Positions 33,055 through 41,881 of a stretch of 64,000 nt of DNA are shown here, one piece after another. Position 1 is the first letter of the stretch. Each line of letters begins with the position of its first letter. Below the pieces are notes generated by a model. That model searched no databases and was not told the origin of the DNA. It saw nothing but the letters and a program-made list of their open reading frames with translations. The position numbers were made by a program, and so were the translations under genes. The stretch comes from an uncultured Anaerococcus sp. (lineage in GTDB: Bacteria; Bacillota; Clostridia; Tissierellales; Peptoniphilaceae), in the NCBI RefSeq assembly GCF_943912385.1, contig NZ_CALTTY010000001.1:158121-222120 (forward strand). Reading direction: 5' to 3'.

Positions 33055-34332
33055 ATGACGAAAAAAGAAATGTTTGTAATTAATTCTACCGGACCTTTAA
33101 AGGGTGAGGTTGAAATATCCGGGGCTAAAAACTCAGCCCTGCCAATCCTTGCTGCCTGTGTTTTAGGTACAGAAGAAATAATTTTAGATGGGGTACCTGA
33201 ATTAAAGGATGTTGAGATTATGATTGATGTCCTAAAGCATTTGGGTAGCAAAGTACAATACCTAGATAGAAATACCCTAAAGATAAACTCAGCTACTATA
33301 GATACTTGTGAAACTCCTTATGAACTAATGGATAAGATGAGGGCTTCCTTTGTAGTTATGGGCCCTCTACTTTCAAGGTTTAACTCTGCCTATACCAAGG
33401 CACCAGGAGGGTGTAATATAGGAAGTCGTCCTATAGACCTCCATCTTAAGGGTTTTGAAGCCCTAGGTGCGGAAAATAGGGTTAATAACGATGAGATAGC
33501 CATAGAAGCAAAAAATGGTCTACTCGGTACAGAAATTTACCTAGACTTCCCATCAGTAGGTGCTACTCAAAATATAATAATGGCAGCCACCCTTGCTGAG
33601 GGAAAGACAACCCTTGACAATGCAGCCAAGGAGCCAGAGATAGTTGACCTTGCTTCCTTCCTTTCAAAAATGGGAGCAAATATTAAAGGGGCTGGTACTT
33701 CTACTATAGTAATTGAAGGTGTAAAAAAATTAACCGGTACCCGTCACACCATAATCCCTGACAGGATAGAAGCTGCAACCTATATGACAGCTGCAGCTAT
33801 GACGAGGGGAGAAGTGACAATTAATAACGTAATAGGCTCTCACATAAGGCCTATTATAGCCAAATTAGTTGAAATGGGTGTAGATGTAGAAGAAATAGAA
33901 GATGATGATAGAATAATTGTTAAAGCTCCTAATAAGCTTAAGTCAACCAATATCCAAACCCTCCCATATCCAGGTTTTCCAACAGACGCCCAGGCCCAAT
34001 TTATGGCACTGATGACTGTTTGTGAAGGAGAAAGTAGGATCCAGGAAACTGTCTTTGAAAATAGGTTCATGCACGTTGAAGAGCTTATGAAGATGGGAGC
34101 TGTAATTGCGACATCTGGAAATAGAGCAACTATAGCTGGAGTTAGTAAACTTCACGGGGCAGATGTAAAAGCAACAGACCTTAGGGCAGGAGCAGCCCTT
34201 GTAATGGCAGGCCTTGTAGCAACAGGAAAAACCAGGGTATTTGATATCTACCACATTGATAGGGGATATTCAAACCTAGTTGAAAAACTTACAAAACTAG
34301 GGGCTGATATAGAGAGAGTAAGAGTAGAATAA
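33055..34332 (+). CDS. murA: UDP-N-acetylglucosamine 1-carboxyvinyltransferase
   Basis: First committed enzyme of peptidoglycan synthesis, 425 residues. ISGAKNSALPILAA near the N-terminus carries the substrate Lys-Asn. The catalytic cysteine is Cys120 in APGGCNIGSRPIDLHLKG, the residue targeted by fosfomycin (Asp variants are resistant; this is the sensitive Cys form). GGAAATAG precedes the ATG. The stop overlaps recD2 by 1 bp. Confidence 0.97.
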   Translation: MTKKEMFVINSTGPLKGEVEISGAKNSALPILAACVLGTEEIILDGVPELKDVEIMIDVLKHLGSKVQYLDRNTLKINSATIDTCETPYELMDKMRASFVVMGPLLSRFNSAYTKAPGGCNIGSRPIDLHLKGFEALGAENRVNNDEIAIEAKNGLLGTEIYLDFPSVGATQNIIMAATLAEGKTTLDNAAKEPEIVDLASFLSKMGANIKGAGTSTIVIEGVKKLTGTRHTIIPDRIEAATYMTAAAMTRGEVTINNVIGSHIRPIIAKLVEMGVDVEEIEDDDRIIVKAPNKLKSTNIQTLPYPGFPTDAQAQFMALMTVCEGESRIQETVFENRFMHVEELMKMGAVIATSGNRATIAGVSKLHGADVKATDLRAGAALVMAGLVATGKTRVFDIYHIDRGYSNLVEKLTKLGADIERVRVE

Positions 34333-36488
34333 TGAAATTAGAAGGCATAGTAACTAACATTAGGTATAGGAGTGAAGAAAGTGGCTATAGCGTTATGACG
34401 CTTGAAACACCAGATTCTGATATTACCCTTGTTGGTACTATGCCTTTTTTTAATGAGGGAGATAAGATAGAAGTTATTGGAGATCTAATCTACCACGATA
34501 AGTACGGGGAGCAGATCAATGTAAAAAATGCAAGGTTACAAAAACCATCTGATAGGGACTCGATTATAAAGTATCTTTCAAGCGGCAATATCAAAGGAGT
34601 CGGTAAAAAAACTGCTGATGCAATCTATGAAAACTTTGGAAAAAGTTCCTTAGATATTTTATATAATAATCCAGATAAACTATTAATAGTCGAAGGTATA
34701 GGAAAAAAGAAACTTTCCGACATTAAATTATCTGCAGAAGAAACAAGAGACTCAAGAAGGAGTCTTGAGTTTTTACAATCACTTAAGATCTCCTATAACC
34801 TTGCTATGAAAATTTATAATAAGTACGGAGAAAATACCATTGATATAGTAAAATCAAACCCCTATAAGCTCATAGAAGATATAAGGGGAATTGGTTTTCA
34901 AATGGCAGACTCTCTTGCTCGAAACATGCAAATGGAGATAAATTCTTCCTTTAGAATATCAGCGGGACTTTCTTATGTAATAGGGTATGAGGCTGATTTT
35001 AATGGCCATACTAGCCTTGAGGCAGATATCTTGATAGATAGAACTGCTAGACTTTTAAAGGCAGATAAAAATTTGGTCGCAAGTCAAATTGAAGCAGACC
35101 TTCTGTCTGGTAAGCTAGAACTTGTCGAAATAGAAGGAAAGTCCTTTGTCTACACCAAGGCTCTCTATAAGGCGGAAAAATCTGTAGCGATGAGGCTTGC
35201 CCAAAAGATTAAGTCTTCTTATATATTTGATGTAGATATTGATGAGGACCTTTCAATCTTCTCCGAGGAACAAAAAGAGGCTATAGAAAAAGCCTTTGAC
35301 AATATGGTCTTTGTTGTTACAGGCGGGCCTGGTACTGGAAAGACAACCATAATAAATGCTATTACAACTATCCTTGATAAAAACGACCTATCTTTTGCTC
35401 TGGCAGCTCCCACAGGCAGGGCTGCCAAAAGGATGCAGGAAGCTACAACAAATGAGGCAAACACCATCCACAGACTGGTTGGGATCAGACCTGATATGCC
35501 CATTGCCGAATACAATGAAGAAAATCCAATAGAAAAAGACTATATCATAGTTGATGAAGTGAGTATGGTAGATATTTTCCTAATGAAAAACCTACTTGAA
35601 GCTATTGGTGAGTCCACAGCCTTAATCCTAGTAGGCGACAGTGACCAGTTACCTTCTGTAGGACCAGGTAATGTCCTAAGAGATATTTTAGATTCACCAG
35701 CTAAGTCTATAAGGCTAAAAAAAATCTTTAGGCAGGCAGGAGAATCTAATATAATAGTAAATGCCCACAGGATAAATGAAGGGGCCTACCCACTTTTAAA
35801 TCAACCTGACAAGGATTTTTTCTTTATTGGTGCAAATAGTGGAAATTTTGAAAGTGCTTTACTAAACTTGATTAAGGATAGGTTGCCAGATTTTTATAAT
35901 TTCAACCCAGTAAGGGATATCCAGGTCCTTTCCCTATCTAGAAAGACCCAGTGGGGAGTGGATGCCATTAATAAATCTATACAAAAAACCATAAATAAGG
36001 AGAAAAAGTTTCTTAAGATAAATGATAGGACCTTTAAACTCTATGATAAGGTCATGCAAGTAAGGAATAATTATGACCTTAAAACCTTAAATAATGTATC
36101 AAATGACGACGGAGTATACAATGGTGACATCGGTATAATTACCAGCATAGATACAGTAGAAGAGAGTTTAGAAGTCGAATTTGATGATGGAAAGCTTGTA
36201 AAATATAAAAAGGAAGACATAAAAGACCTTGATCTTTCTTATGCTATCACAGTCCATAAGTCTCAGGGATCAGAGTTTAAATGCGTGATTATCCCCATGA
36301 TGCAGGTTGCTCCCATGCTTTTAACAAGAAACCTCCTTTATACTGGAGTTACTAGGGCTAAAAAACTTGTAATTCTATTAGGAGATAAGAGATATATAAA
36401 GAAGATGGTTGATAATAACAGGTCTAATGATAGAAATTCTAAGCTAACTTATTGGATAAAAGAAATGGAGTATATCCTTGCTGAGTAA
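34332..36488 (+). CDS. recD2: RecD2-like ATP-dependent DNA helicase
   Basis: 718 residues. The N-terminal extension typical of RecD2 includes helix-hairpin-helix elements (SGNIKGVGKKTADAIYENFG, VEGIGKKKLSDIK). The SF1B core has Walker A GGPGTGKTT, DEAH-like VDEVSMVD, GDSDQLPSVGPGNVL and the C-terminal motif VHKSQGSEFK...LLYTGVTRAKKL. It is a 5'-3' helicase linked to repair in other bacteria, acting outside RecBCD. It is coupled to murA and overlaps comF by 11 bp. Confidence 0.95.
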   Translation: MKLEGIVTNIRYRSEESGYSVMTLETPDSDITLVGTMPFFNEGDKIEVIGDLIYHDKYGEQINVKNARLQKPSDRDSIIKYLSSGNIKGVGKKTADAIYENFGKSSLDILYNNPDKLLIVEGIGKKKLSDIKLSAEETRDSRRSLEFLQSLKISYNLAMKIYNKYGENTIDIVKSNPYKLIEDIRGIGFQMADSLARNMQMEINSSFRISAGLSYVIGYEADFNGHTSLEADILIDRTARLLKADKNLVASQIEADLLSGKLELVEIEGKSFVYTKALYKAEKSVAMRLAQKIKSSYIFDVDIDEDLSIFSEEQKEAIEKAFDNMVFVVTGGPGTGKTTIINAITTILDKNDLSFALAAPTGRAAKRMQEATTNEANTIHRLVGIRPDMPIAEYNEENPIEKDYIIVDEVSMVDIFLMKNLLEAIGESTALILVGDSDQLPSVGPGNVLRDILDSPAKSIRLKKIFRQAGESNIIVNAHRINEGAYPLLNQPDKDFFFIGANSGNFESALLNLIKDRLPDFYNFNPVRDIQVLSLSRKTQWGVDAINKSIQKTINKEKKFLKINDRTFKLYDKVMQVRNNYDLKTLNNVSNDDGVYNGDIGIITSIDTVEESLEVEFDDGKLVKYKKEDIKDLDLSYAITVHKSQGSEFKCVIIPMMQVAPMLLTRNLLYTGVTRAKKLVILLGDKRYIKKMVDNNRSNDRNSKLTYWIKEMEYILAE

Positions 36489-37107
36489 ATTTTTATTTTT
36501 AGATTCTAATACCTGCAATCTTTGTAAAGAAGAATTTATTTATGGCTACGGACTCTGTAAGTCCTGCTTTGATAAGCTAGACTATGTTGACAATGAATTT
36601 CTAATCGGAACTTTTAAGACCCATGTCATGTATTTTTATGATGAATTTTTTAAAAGGCTAATAGGCCTATATAAATTTGAAAGAAAGACAGAATTTTCAA
36701 GGATATTCTCAAAGATGGTCTATGACTATGGCATAGGGAAAAATCTTTTTGATACCGACTATATCCTACCGGCCCCTTCATCTAAAAAGACCCTTATAAA
36801 AAGGGGATTTGACCATATAAGGATGATTACAGATGATTTTATTGGCGAGATAAAACCTGTATACCTGGATGATTTTAAAAAGATTAAAGACACCAAAGCC
36901 CAGCACGATTTGGGTAGGGATGAGAGGGCTGTAAATTTAAAAGATGCCTTTTATCTAGATAGGGATTTGACAGGAAAATCTGTCCTAATAATTGATGATT
37001 TAATAACAACAGGATCAACCTCCCTTGAAATAATAAAGACCCTAGAAGGAAAAAATGTCAGAGATATTAAAATCTTAGCCCTAGCCTCAGAAAGAAGGGT
37101 ACTATAA
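36478..37107 (+). CDS. ComF-family phosphoribosyltransferase-like protein
   Basis: 209 residues, starting at TTG with GGAG 9 bp upstream. An N-terminal zinc ribbon (CNLCKEEF...GLCKSCFDKL) precedes a PRTase fold with LPAPSSKKTLIKRGFDHI and the PRPP loop VLIIDDLITTGSTSLEI. The family is needed for DNA uptake in competent bacteria, and its neighbour recD2 also handles single-stranded DNA. Competence in this organism is not shown by anything else here. Confidence 0.9.
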   Translation: MLSKFLFLDSNTCNLCKEEFIYGYGLCKSCFDKLDYVDNEFLIGTFKTHVMYFYDEFFKRLIGLYKFERKTEFSRIFSKMVYDYGIGKNLFDTDYILPAPSSKKTLIKRGFDHIRMITDDFIGEIKPVYLDDFKKIKDTKAQHDLGRDERAVNLKDAFYLDRDLTGKSVLIIDDLITTGSTSLEIIKTLEGKNVRDIKILALASERRVL

Positions 37108-37146
37108 AAGCCAAGTCAAGCGGATACCTAAACTTGGCTTATTTTT
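37108..37146. terminator. Bidirectional terminator between comF and scfB
   Basis: AAGCCAAGT pairs with ACTTGGCTT. It directly follows the comF stop and overlaps the stop codon of the minus-strand maturase gene. Confidence 0.8.
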
Positions 37147-38527
37147 ATGCTTCAATTTTTTCGTTTTCTTTCATAAATTCATATATTTTAACGGCAAGAG
37201 CCATTTCGATTCTCTTTCTAAAGAGTTTACAAGAATATTCGTGGGTATGGTTTAAGTCTCCTGTTGCGTTATAATTATTTGCTGCACAACCACCTGAGCA
37301 GTACATATTGGCCCAGCAGTCTCTACATTCTGATTTTGAGTAGCAGTTGCAGGTTTTAAACTCATTTACTAGGGCATCATTTTTGACTCCACCATATACA
37401 TCTCCTATAACAAAGTCTTCATTGCCCACAAATTGGTGGCATGGGTAGAGGTCCCCTGTCGGAGTTACTGCCATATATTCTGTCCCTGACCCACAACCAG
37501 ATAGTCTCTTATGGATACAAGGCCCATTTTCAAGGTCTATCATATAGTGATAAAAGATAAATTTATCATCATTGTCAATTGCCTCAATCATCATGTCTGC
37601 AAGTTTTTCGTACTGGTCAAAAAGGATTGGAAGATGGTCATAAGTCAAGGCGTAGTCACTATCAGGACTACCCACAACAGGCTCTAGCGAGGTCCTTTTA
37701 AAACCTAGGTTTAGGTAGGTTTTTATATCTTCAGTAAAGTCGAGGTTGTTTGCTGTGTAAGTTCCCCTCATATAATATTCCTTATCGCCCCTTTTTTCGA
37801 CAAGCTTTTGAAATTTAGGTACAACTATATCAAAGGACCCATCACCTGATAGGGTCTTTCTGAAGTGGTCGTGTTTTTCACGCCTACCATCTAGAGATAG
37901 GACTAAATTTTTCATATCTTCATTTAAGTAGTCGATGTTTTCGTCATTTAAAAGAAGACCATTGGTTGTGAAGGTAAAGTTAAAGTGCTTGTTGTATTCA
38001 CTTTCCTTACTCCTTGCATAGTCTACTGTATACTTAACCACATCGAGGTTCATAAGGGGTTCACCACCGAAAAAGTCTATATCAAGGTTATAGTGGCTGC
38101 CAGAATTTTTAAGTAAAAAGTCTATGGCTTCCTTAGCCACTTCCTTGGTCATTACAGCATCAGGACCATGGTAGGTACCACCCTTAGCAAAGCAGTAATC
38201 ACAGGTGAAGTTACAGGTATGGGCCACATTAAGACACAGAGCCTTGATGGTTGTAGGTCTTTTTGTAACGTCAATTGCAAGGTCTTTGAAACTATCTTCA
38301 GTAAATAATTGACCAGAATCAACAAGGTCTTTAACCTCAGCAAAGGCTGAATCAACTTCCACATCACCCAGGTCATATTTTTCTTTAATATCATCCCTTA
38401 GCTGGTTTAAATCACTATCTTCGTATTTTTCTATTATATCGTATGTAACATCGTCAACTAGGTGGACAGAGCCACTATATATATCTAAAACAATATTAAA
38501 ACCCTTAGCTTTATATTGGTGTATCAT
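37145..38527 (-). CDS. scfB: SCIFF maturase, radical SAM thioether-forming enzyme
   Basis: 460 residues. Residues about 1-80 form the RiPP precursor-binding region. The radical SAM cluster is C105-xxx-C109-xx-C112 (CNFTCDYC), followed by GGEPLMN. The C-terminal SPASM/twitch domain binds auxiliary Fe-S clusters (CGSGTEYMAVTPTGDLYPCHQF, then CNCYSKSECRDCWANMYCSGGCAAN). Family members form a cysteine-to-residue thioether bond in the six-cysteine SCIFF peptide, whose gene is 124 bp upstream on the same strand. AGGAG precedes the ATG. Confidence 0.95.
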   Translation of the reverse strand: MIHQYKAKGFNIVLDIYSGSVHLVDDVTYDIIEKYEDSDLNQLRDDIKEKYDLGDVEVDSAFAEVKDLVDSGQLFTEDSFKDLAIDVTKRPTTIKALCLNVAHTCNFTCDYCFAKGGTYHGPDAVMTKEVAKEAIDFLLKNSGSHYNLDIDFFGGEPLMNLDVVKYTVDYARSKESEYNKHFNFTFTTNGLLLNDENIDYLNEDMKNLVLSLDGRREKHDHFRKTLSGDGSFDIVVPKFQKLVEKRGDKEYYMRGTYTANNLDFTEDIKTYLNLGFKRTSLEPVVGSPDSDYALTYDHLPILFDQYEKLADMMIEAIDNDDKFIFYHYMIDLENGPCIHKRLSGCGSGTEYMAVTPTGDLYPCHQFVGNEDFVIGDVYGGVKNDALVNEFKTCNCYSKSECRDCWANMYCSGGCAANNYNATGDLNHTHEYSCKLFRKRIEMALAVKIYEFMKENEKIEA

Positions 38528-38594
38528 AATTTCTCCTTCTATTATAAAATCCTTTATATTATACTTATTTACTAGGATTATTAAAAGTTTCTAA

Positions 38595-38653
38595 TAGAAA
38601 AAACTTACCTACATGTATGTAAGTAAGTTGTTAAATAGAGTAAGTTTTTTCTA
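38595..38653 (-). promoter_or_regulatory. Overlapping hairpins between SCIFF and maturase genes (possible attenuator)
   Basis: Transcribed from right to left, TAGAAAAAACTTAC (38653-38640, overlapping the scfA stop) is an exact complement of the last arm, GTAAGTTTTTTCTA (38608-38595). In between, AACTTACTTACATA can pair with the same last arm as a compact 12-bp hairpin (38629-38602) that ends in a T-run. The two pairings exclude each other: one gives a terminator, the other buries the T-run in a long stem. Confidence 0.6.
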
Positions 38654-38803
38654 TTTATTTTCTTTTTTGCTAACACATTCTTGGTTGGCAACTCCGCAAG
38701 ATGTTTTACAAGCAGATTGGCAAGATGTTTGACATTCGCCACAACCGCCATCTTTTTGGCTCTTGTGAAGATTTCTTGTGTTTAAAGTAAGTATTCTTTT
38801 CAT
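38651..38803 (-). CDS. scfA: SCIFF peptide (six cysteines in forty-five residues)
   Basis: 50 residues, a ribosomally made precursor modified by the adjacent radical SAM enzyme. The leader reads MKRILTLNTRNLHKSQKDGG. Six cysteines follow as CGEC, SC, AC, SC and EC within 23 residues (positions 21-43). The sequence NTRNLHKS before the cysteines and the GVANQEC end agree with the conserved clostridial SCIFF pattern. AAGGAG lies 5-6 bp before the ATG. SCIFF is nearly universal in Clostridia-like anaerobes, with unknown final function. Confidence 0.95.
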   Translation of the reverse strand: MKRILTLNTRNLHKSQKDGGCGECQTSCQSACKTSCGVANQECVSKKENK

Positions 38804-38842
38804 ATTAAATCTCCTTATAATAAGAATTATTATTCACCTACT

Positions 38843-38871
38843 ATATTAACAGCTTTCATCATTTTTGTCAA
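38843..38871 (-). promoter_or_regulatory. Promoter of scfA
   Basis: On the minus strand a perfect TTGACA (38871-38866), 17 bp, TAATAT (38848-38843). The -35 lies within the last codons of the decarboxylase gene and the -10 covers its TAA stop, so the SCIFF gene can be transcribed independently. Confidence 0.7.
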
Positions 38872-40198
38872 TTATACAGGATATCGTCCCCTTATCTAAG
38901 TTTAAACTTATATTATTATGAATAAGACTTTTAATACTTGCTAGGATATTAGAATCTATAAGCTCACCTGGGGCAAGGATGGGAATGCCAGGTGGGTAGG
39001 CATAGGTAAAATCTGCAGCAACCTTACCCCCCGAATCTTCAAGTTTTACTGGTTTATTTTTCAATTTTTTAGCCTCATGAATCTCATAAATCTTTTTTGG
39101 TCTCTTGTATAAAAATTTAAAATTCTTGTCAGAAAAATCAAGCTTCCTATCTATCTTAACTAAGGCTTTTTTGAGGAGTTCAAAACCTTCCCTTGTATCA
39201 TATAAGCTTGCAATCAAGAGTCCATAGGAAGGATAGGCCATTTCTATTTCTATTTTTTCTTCCCTCAATAAGTCCATCAAGTCTTTTCCGTTTATAGAAG
39301 CTTTTTTAGTAGATATTAGTATCTTCGACCTATCCTTATCATTTGTGTCAATTAAATCTAGGTGCTTTAGATCAAGGCTGTATAGGTCATCGAGCATATC
39401 TTTAAGATTTTCACTTAATCTTTCAAGTTCACTTAAATTTTCCAGAATATAGGATATAGATTGTAAAATAAGGTAGGAAGGAGATGAGGTCTGAAAAATC
39501 GCCATGGCTTCCCTTAAGTCTCTCGTAAGTTCGGGATTATTTACTAAAACAGCTGCTGCTGGTGTCAGAGCAGGTAGGTTCTTATGAAAAGATGTAATAG
39601 CAATATCAAAACTGTTCTCATAGTGGCCTGTTAAAAATAAGTGGGACCCATGGGCCATGTCTAAGATAAGCCTAGTATGGTATTTCTTGCATAGGGCATA
39701 TATTTTTTTAAGATCTAGGATATAACCCTCATAGGAAGGTGAGGTTATTACGACACAGGCATACTCTTTAACCTTAAGCTTATTTTCTAGGTTTTCATAG
39801 GAAATTCCTCTAATTGCACCTATATCACTGGTTAAAACATCCAGATAATCTACCCTTAGCTCGTTTATAAGACAAGCATTGTAGACTGCTTTATGGGATG
39901 ATCTTTCTATAAGGATGTCTTTATTATCCCTAGTAAGGGCTCTGATACTGGCAAGGATGCCTGAAGTTGACCCATTTGTGGAAAGGATGGTATCATCGAC
40001 CTTATAAATACCTGCAAATTTTCTCTCCATTTCTACAAAGACTTCCTTGGGATCATTTAAATTATCTAGTCCTTCTATTTCTGTAAAATCTCTTCCATAG
40101 CCAAGTTCCTTATTTAAAAGCTTAGATCTCTTATGGCCTGGCATATGGAAGGGATAGTAGTTTTCTTTTAAGTAATCGTCAATAATTTTATTTAACAT
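38846..40198 (-). CDS. Orn/Lys/Arg decarboxylase-family PLP enzyme
   Basis: 450 residues, fold-type I PLP enzyme of the SpeA/Cad-like group found in Bacillota. It begins YYPFHMPGHKRSKLL, the signature N-terminus. The cofactor region has STNGSTSGILASIRAL, DMAHGSHL, and the Schiff-base lysine in ITSFHKNLPALTPAA. The short C-terminal domain contains YPPGIPILAPGE. Substrate (lysine, arginine or ornithine) cannot be decided from sequence alone. In Bacillota this gene often sits before tmk, but here it is elsewhere. Confidence 0.9.
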   Translation of the reverse strand: MLNKIIDDYLKENYYPFHMPGHKRSKLLNKELGYGRDFTEIEGLDNLNDPKEVFVEMERKFAGIYKVDDTILSTNGSTSGILASIRALTRDNKDILIERSSHKAVYNACLINELRVDYLDVLTSDIGAIRGISYENLENKLKVKEYACVVITSPSYEGYILDLKKIYALCKKYHTRLILDMAHGSHLFLTGHYENSFDIAITSFHKNLPALTPAAAVLVNNPELTRDLREAMAIFQTSSPSYLILQSISYILENLSELERLSENLKDMLDDLYSLDLKHLDLIDTNDKDRSKILISTKKASINGKDLMDLLREEKIEIEMAYPSYGLLIASLYDTREGFELLKKALVKIDRKLDFSDKNFKFLYKRPKKIYEIHEAKKLKNKPVKLEDSGGKVAADFTYAYPPGIPILAPGELIDSNILASIKSLIHNNISLNLDKGTISCIIDKNDESC

Positions 40199-40284
40199 AT
40201 GTCCTCCACCTACATTATAGCTTAACTTAAAAAAATTGTAAGGTAAAAATTTGATTTGGGTGTATGATAAGTCTAGGTGATAAA

Positions 40285-41157
40285 ATGACTAATAAATTTA
40301 TAAAATTTTTAAAATCCCTTATCGTATTTTTACTTTTTGTAATAGTATTTGCTGCTGGTTTTACAATAATAAATTTTCTTAAGGGAGAAAATCAAGAAAG
40401 TCCAATTGAAAAACTAGGAAAAAATAAGGGAGAAGTCCTATTCCTCCTTGCAGGAGTCGACTCTACCGGAGAAGAGACAGGTACAAGGACAGATACTCTT
40501 ATGCTAGTAAAAGCTGATACTAATAATGGTGTGGTAGATATGATATCAATCCCACGTGACTCCTATGTTCCTATAAATGGCTCTTATGATAAGATTAATG
40601 CAGCCCATTCCTACGGGGGCATTGACCTAACTATGGAGGTTGTAAGAGACTTTTTAGGTATTAGGCTTGATAAGTACATGGTAGTATCATTTGATGCGGT
40701 TATAGCTGGTATTGACGCCCTAGGGGGAATGGATGTTGATGTTAGTAGTGAAGTTGCAAGTGCTATGGGCATAAGCCCTGGCACCCATACTATGACAGGC
40801 GATGATGTTTTAAATTATTTAAGGTTTAGAAAGGGTTATCAAAATGCGGACCTAGGCAGGATAAACACCCAGCAAGACTTTCTAAAACAGTTCATAAAAG
40901 AGGCAACTAGCCCTAAAAACCTAACAAAACTTCCTAAAGTATATAAGGCCATGAATCCATATTTAAAAACCAACATGAATATAAAAGACCTATCAACACT
41001 TGCCCTTAAATTTAAGTCTATAGATTCTAATAATATAAATTCTGTAAGGCTTGAAGGTGAAGGTTTTGACCAAGGGGGAGTATCTTATTACAGGATTTAC
41101 CCTGAATCAGTAGAATATATTAGGTCAACTTACCTAAATTCATTTTTATCTAACTGA
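40285..41157 (+). CDS. LytR-CpsA-Psr family wall-polymer ligase
   Basis: 290 residues from the ATG at 40285, chosen because AGGTGA lies 5 bp upstream; the ATG at 40264 would add seven residues. One N-terminal membrane segment (about 10-30) is followed by the extracellular LCP domain. It has LLAGVDSTGEETGTRTDTLMLVKAD, ISIPRDSYVPI, KINAAHSYGG and NYLRFRKGYQNADLGRINTQQDFL with the conserved arginines. Such proteins transfer teichoic-acid-like polymers from lipid carriers to peptidoglycan. Confidence 0.93.
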   Translation: MTNKFIKFLKSLIVFLLFVIVFAAGFTIINFLKGENQESPIEKLGKNKGEVLFLLAGVDSTGEETGTRTDTLMLVKADTNNGVVDMISIPRDSYVPINGSYDKINAAHSYGGIDLTMEVVRDFLGIRLDKYMVVSFDAVIAGIDALGGMDVDVSSEVASAMGISPGTHTMTGDDVLNYLRFRKGYQNADLGRINTQQDFLKQFIKEATSPKNLTKLPKVYKAMNPYLKTNMNIKDLSTLALKFKSIDSNNINSVRLEGEGFDQGGVSYYRIYPESVEYIRSTYLNSFLSN

Positions 41158-41196
41158 TAAATGGGTATAATAGATATGTAATAAAATGGAGGAAAT

Positions 41197-41715
41197 ATGG
41201 ACATCAAATCATTAATTAGAGTAATAGAAGATTACCCAGAAGAAGGCATATCATTTAAGGATATTACAACCCTGCTTAAGGATAAGGATGGTTTTAGAAA
41301 AACAATAGACCTTCTCGAAGAAAAACTACAAGACTACGAATTTGACTATATAGCCGGTATAGAATCTAGGGGCTTAATATTTGGTGCACCCCTTGCTGAT
41401 AGGTTAAGTAAAGGCTTTATTCCAATAAGAAAACCTGGTAAACTTCCAGCTGATATAGAAAAAGTATCCTATGAGCTTGAATACGGAACAAATGAGCTAG
41501 AAATTCATAAGGACGCCCTTAAGAAAGGTGACAGGATTGTAATAGTTGACGACCTAATTGCTACAGGAGGGTCAGCACTTGCAGCAGCTAAACTTGTAGA
41601 ATCAATAGGCGGTGAAGTTGCCTGCTTTGAATTTTTAATAGAACTTACTAGTCTTAAGGGAAGAGAAGACTTAAAGGACTACGATGTTATTTCACTTGTA
41701 GAATACGACCATTAA
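41197..41715 (+). CDS. apt: Adenine phosphoribosyltransferase
   Basis: Salvages adenine to AMP. The 172-residue protein is typical in length. It shows YPEEGISFKDITTLLKD, YIAGIESRGLIFGAPLA, IRKPGKLPAD and the PRPP-binding loop VIVDDLIATGGSALAA. GGAGG precedes the ATG, and a TATAAT box lies at about 41166. Confidence 0.97.
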   Translation: MDIKSLIRVIEDYPEEGISFKDITTLLKDKDGFRKTIDLLEEKLQDYEFDYIAGIESRGLIFGAPLADRLSKGFIPIRKPGKLPADIEKVSYELEYGTNELEIHKDALKKGDRIVIVDDLIATGGSALAAAKLVESIGGEVACFEFLIELTSLKGREDLKDYDVISLVEYDH

Positions 41716-41719
41716 AGTT

Positions 41720-41750
41720 AAAAGAGGTTTCTTTATGAGATCTCTTTTTT
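41720..41750 (+). terminator. Terminator after apt
   Basis: AAAAGAG pairs with CTCTTTT across a 15-nt loop and ends in T6. Confidence 0.75.
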
Positions 41751-41806
41751 CATATTCAACATTAATGAATCCATATTTTACTTTTTTAAATAAATTATAA
41801 ATATAC

Positions 41807-41834
41807 TTGAAAAACTAGGTCAGCCTAGTATAAT
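41807..41834 (+). promoter_or_regulatory. Promoter of dnaJ-clpB with palindrome in its spacer
   Basis: TTGAAA (41807-41812), 16 bp, TATAAT (41829-41834). The spacer holds ACTAGG-TCAG-CCTAGT (41814-41829), an inverted repeat reaching the first base of the -10, well placed to be an operator. Confidence 0.65.
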
Positions 41835-41842
41835 TTAATTAA

Positions 41843-41859
41843 GGTCAGAGATGGTCAAA
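41843..41859 (+). promoter_or_regulatory. CtsR-type heptad repeat operator
   Basis: GGTCAGA-GAT-GGTCAAA matches the CtsR consensus (RGTCAAA-NAN-RGTCAAA) with one mismatch in the first heptad. It lies just after the predicted transcription start of dnaJ-clpB. CtsR represses clp genes in Bacillota. No ctsR gene is present in the window. Confidence 0.7.
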
Positions 41860-41881
41860 GAAATATAAGATGGAGGTAGAA

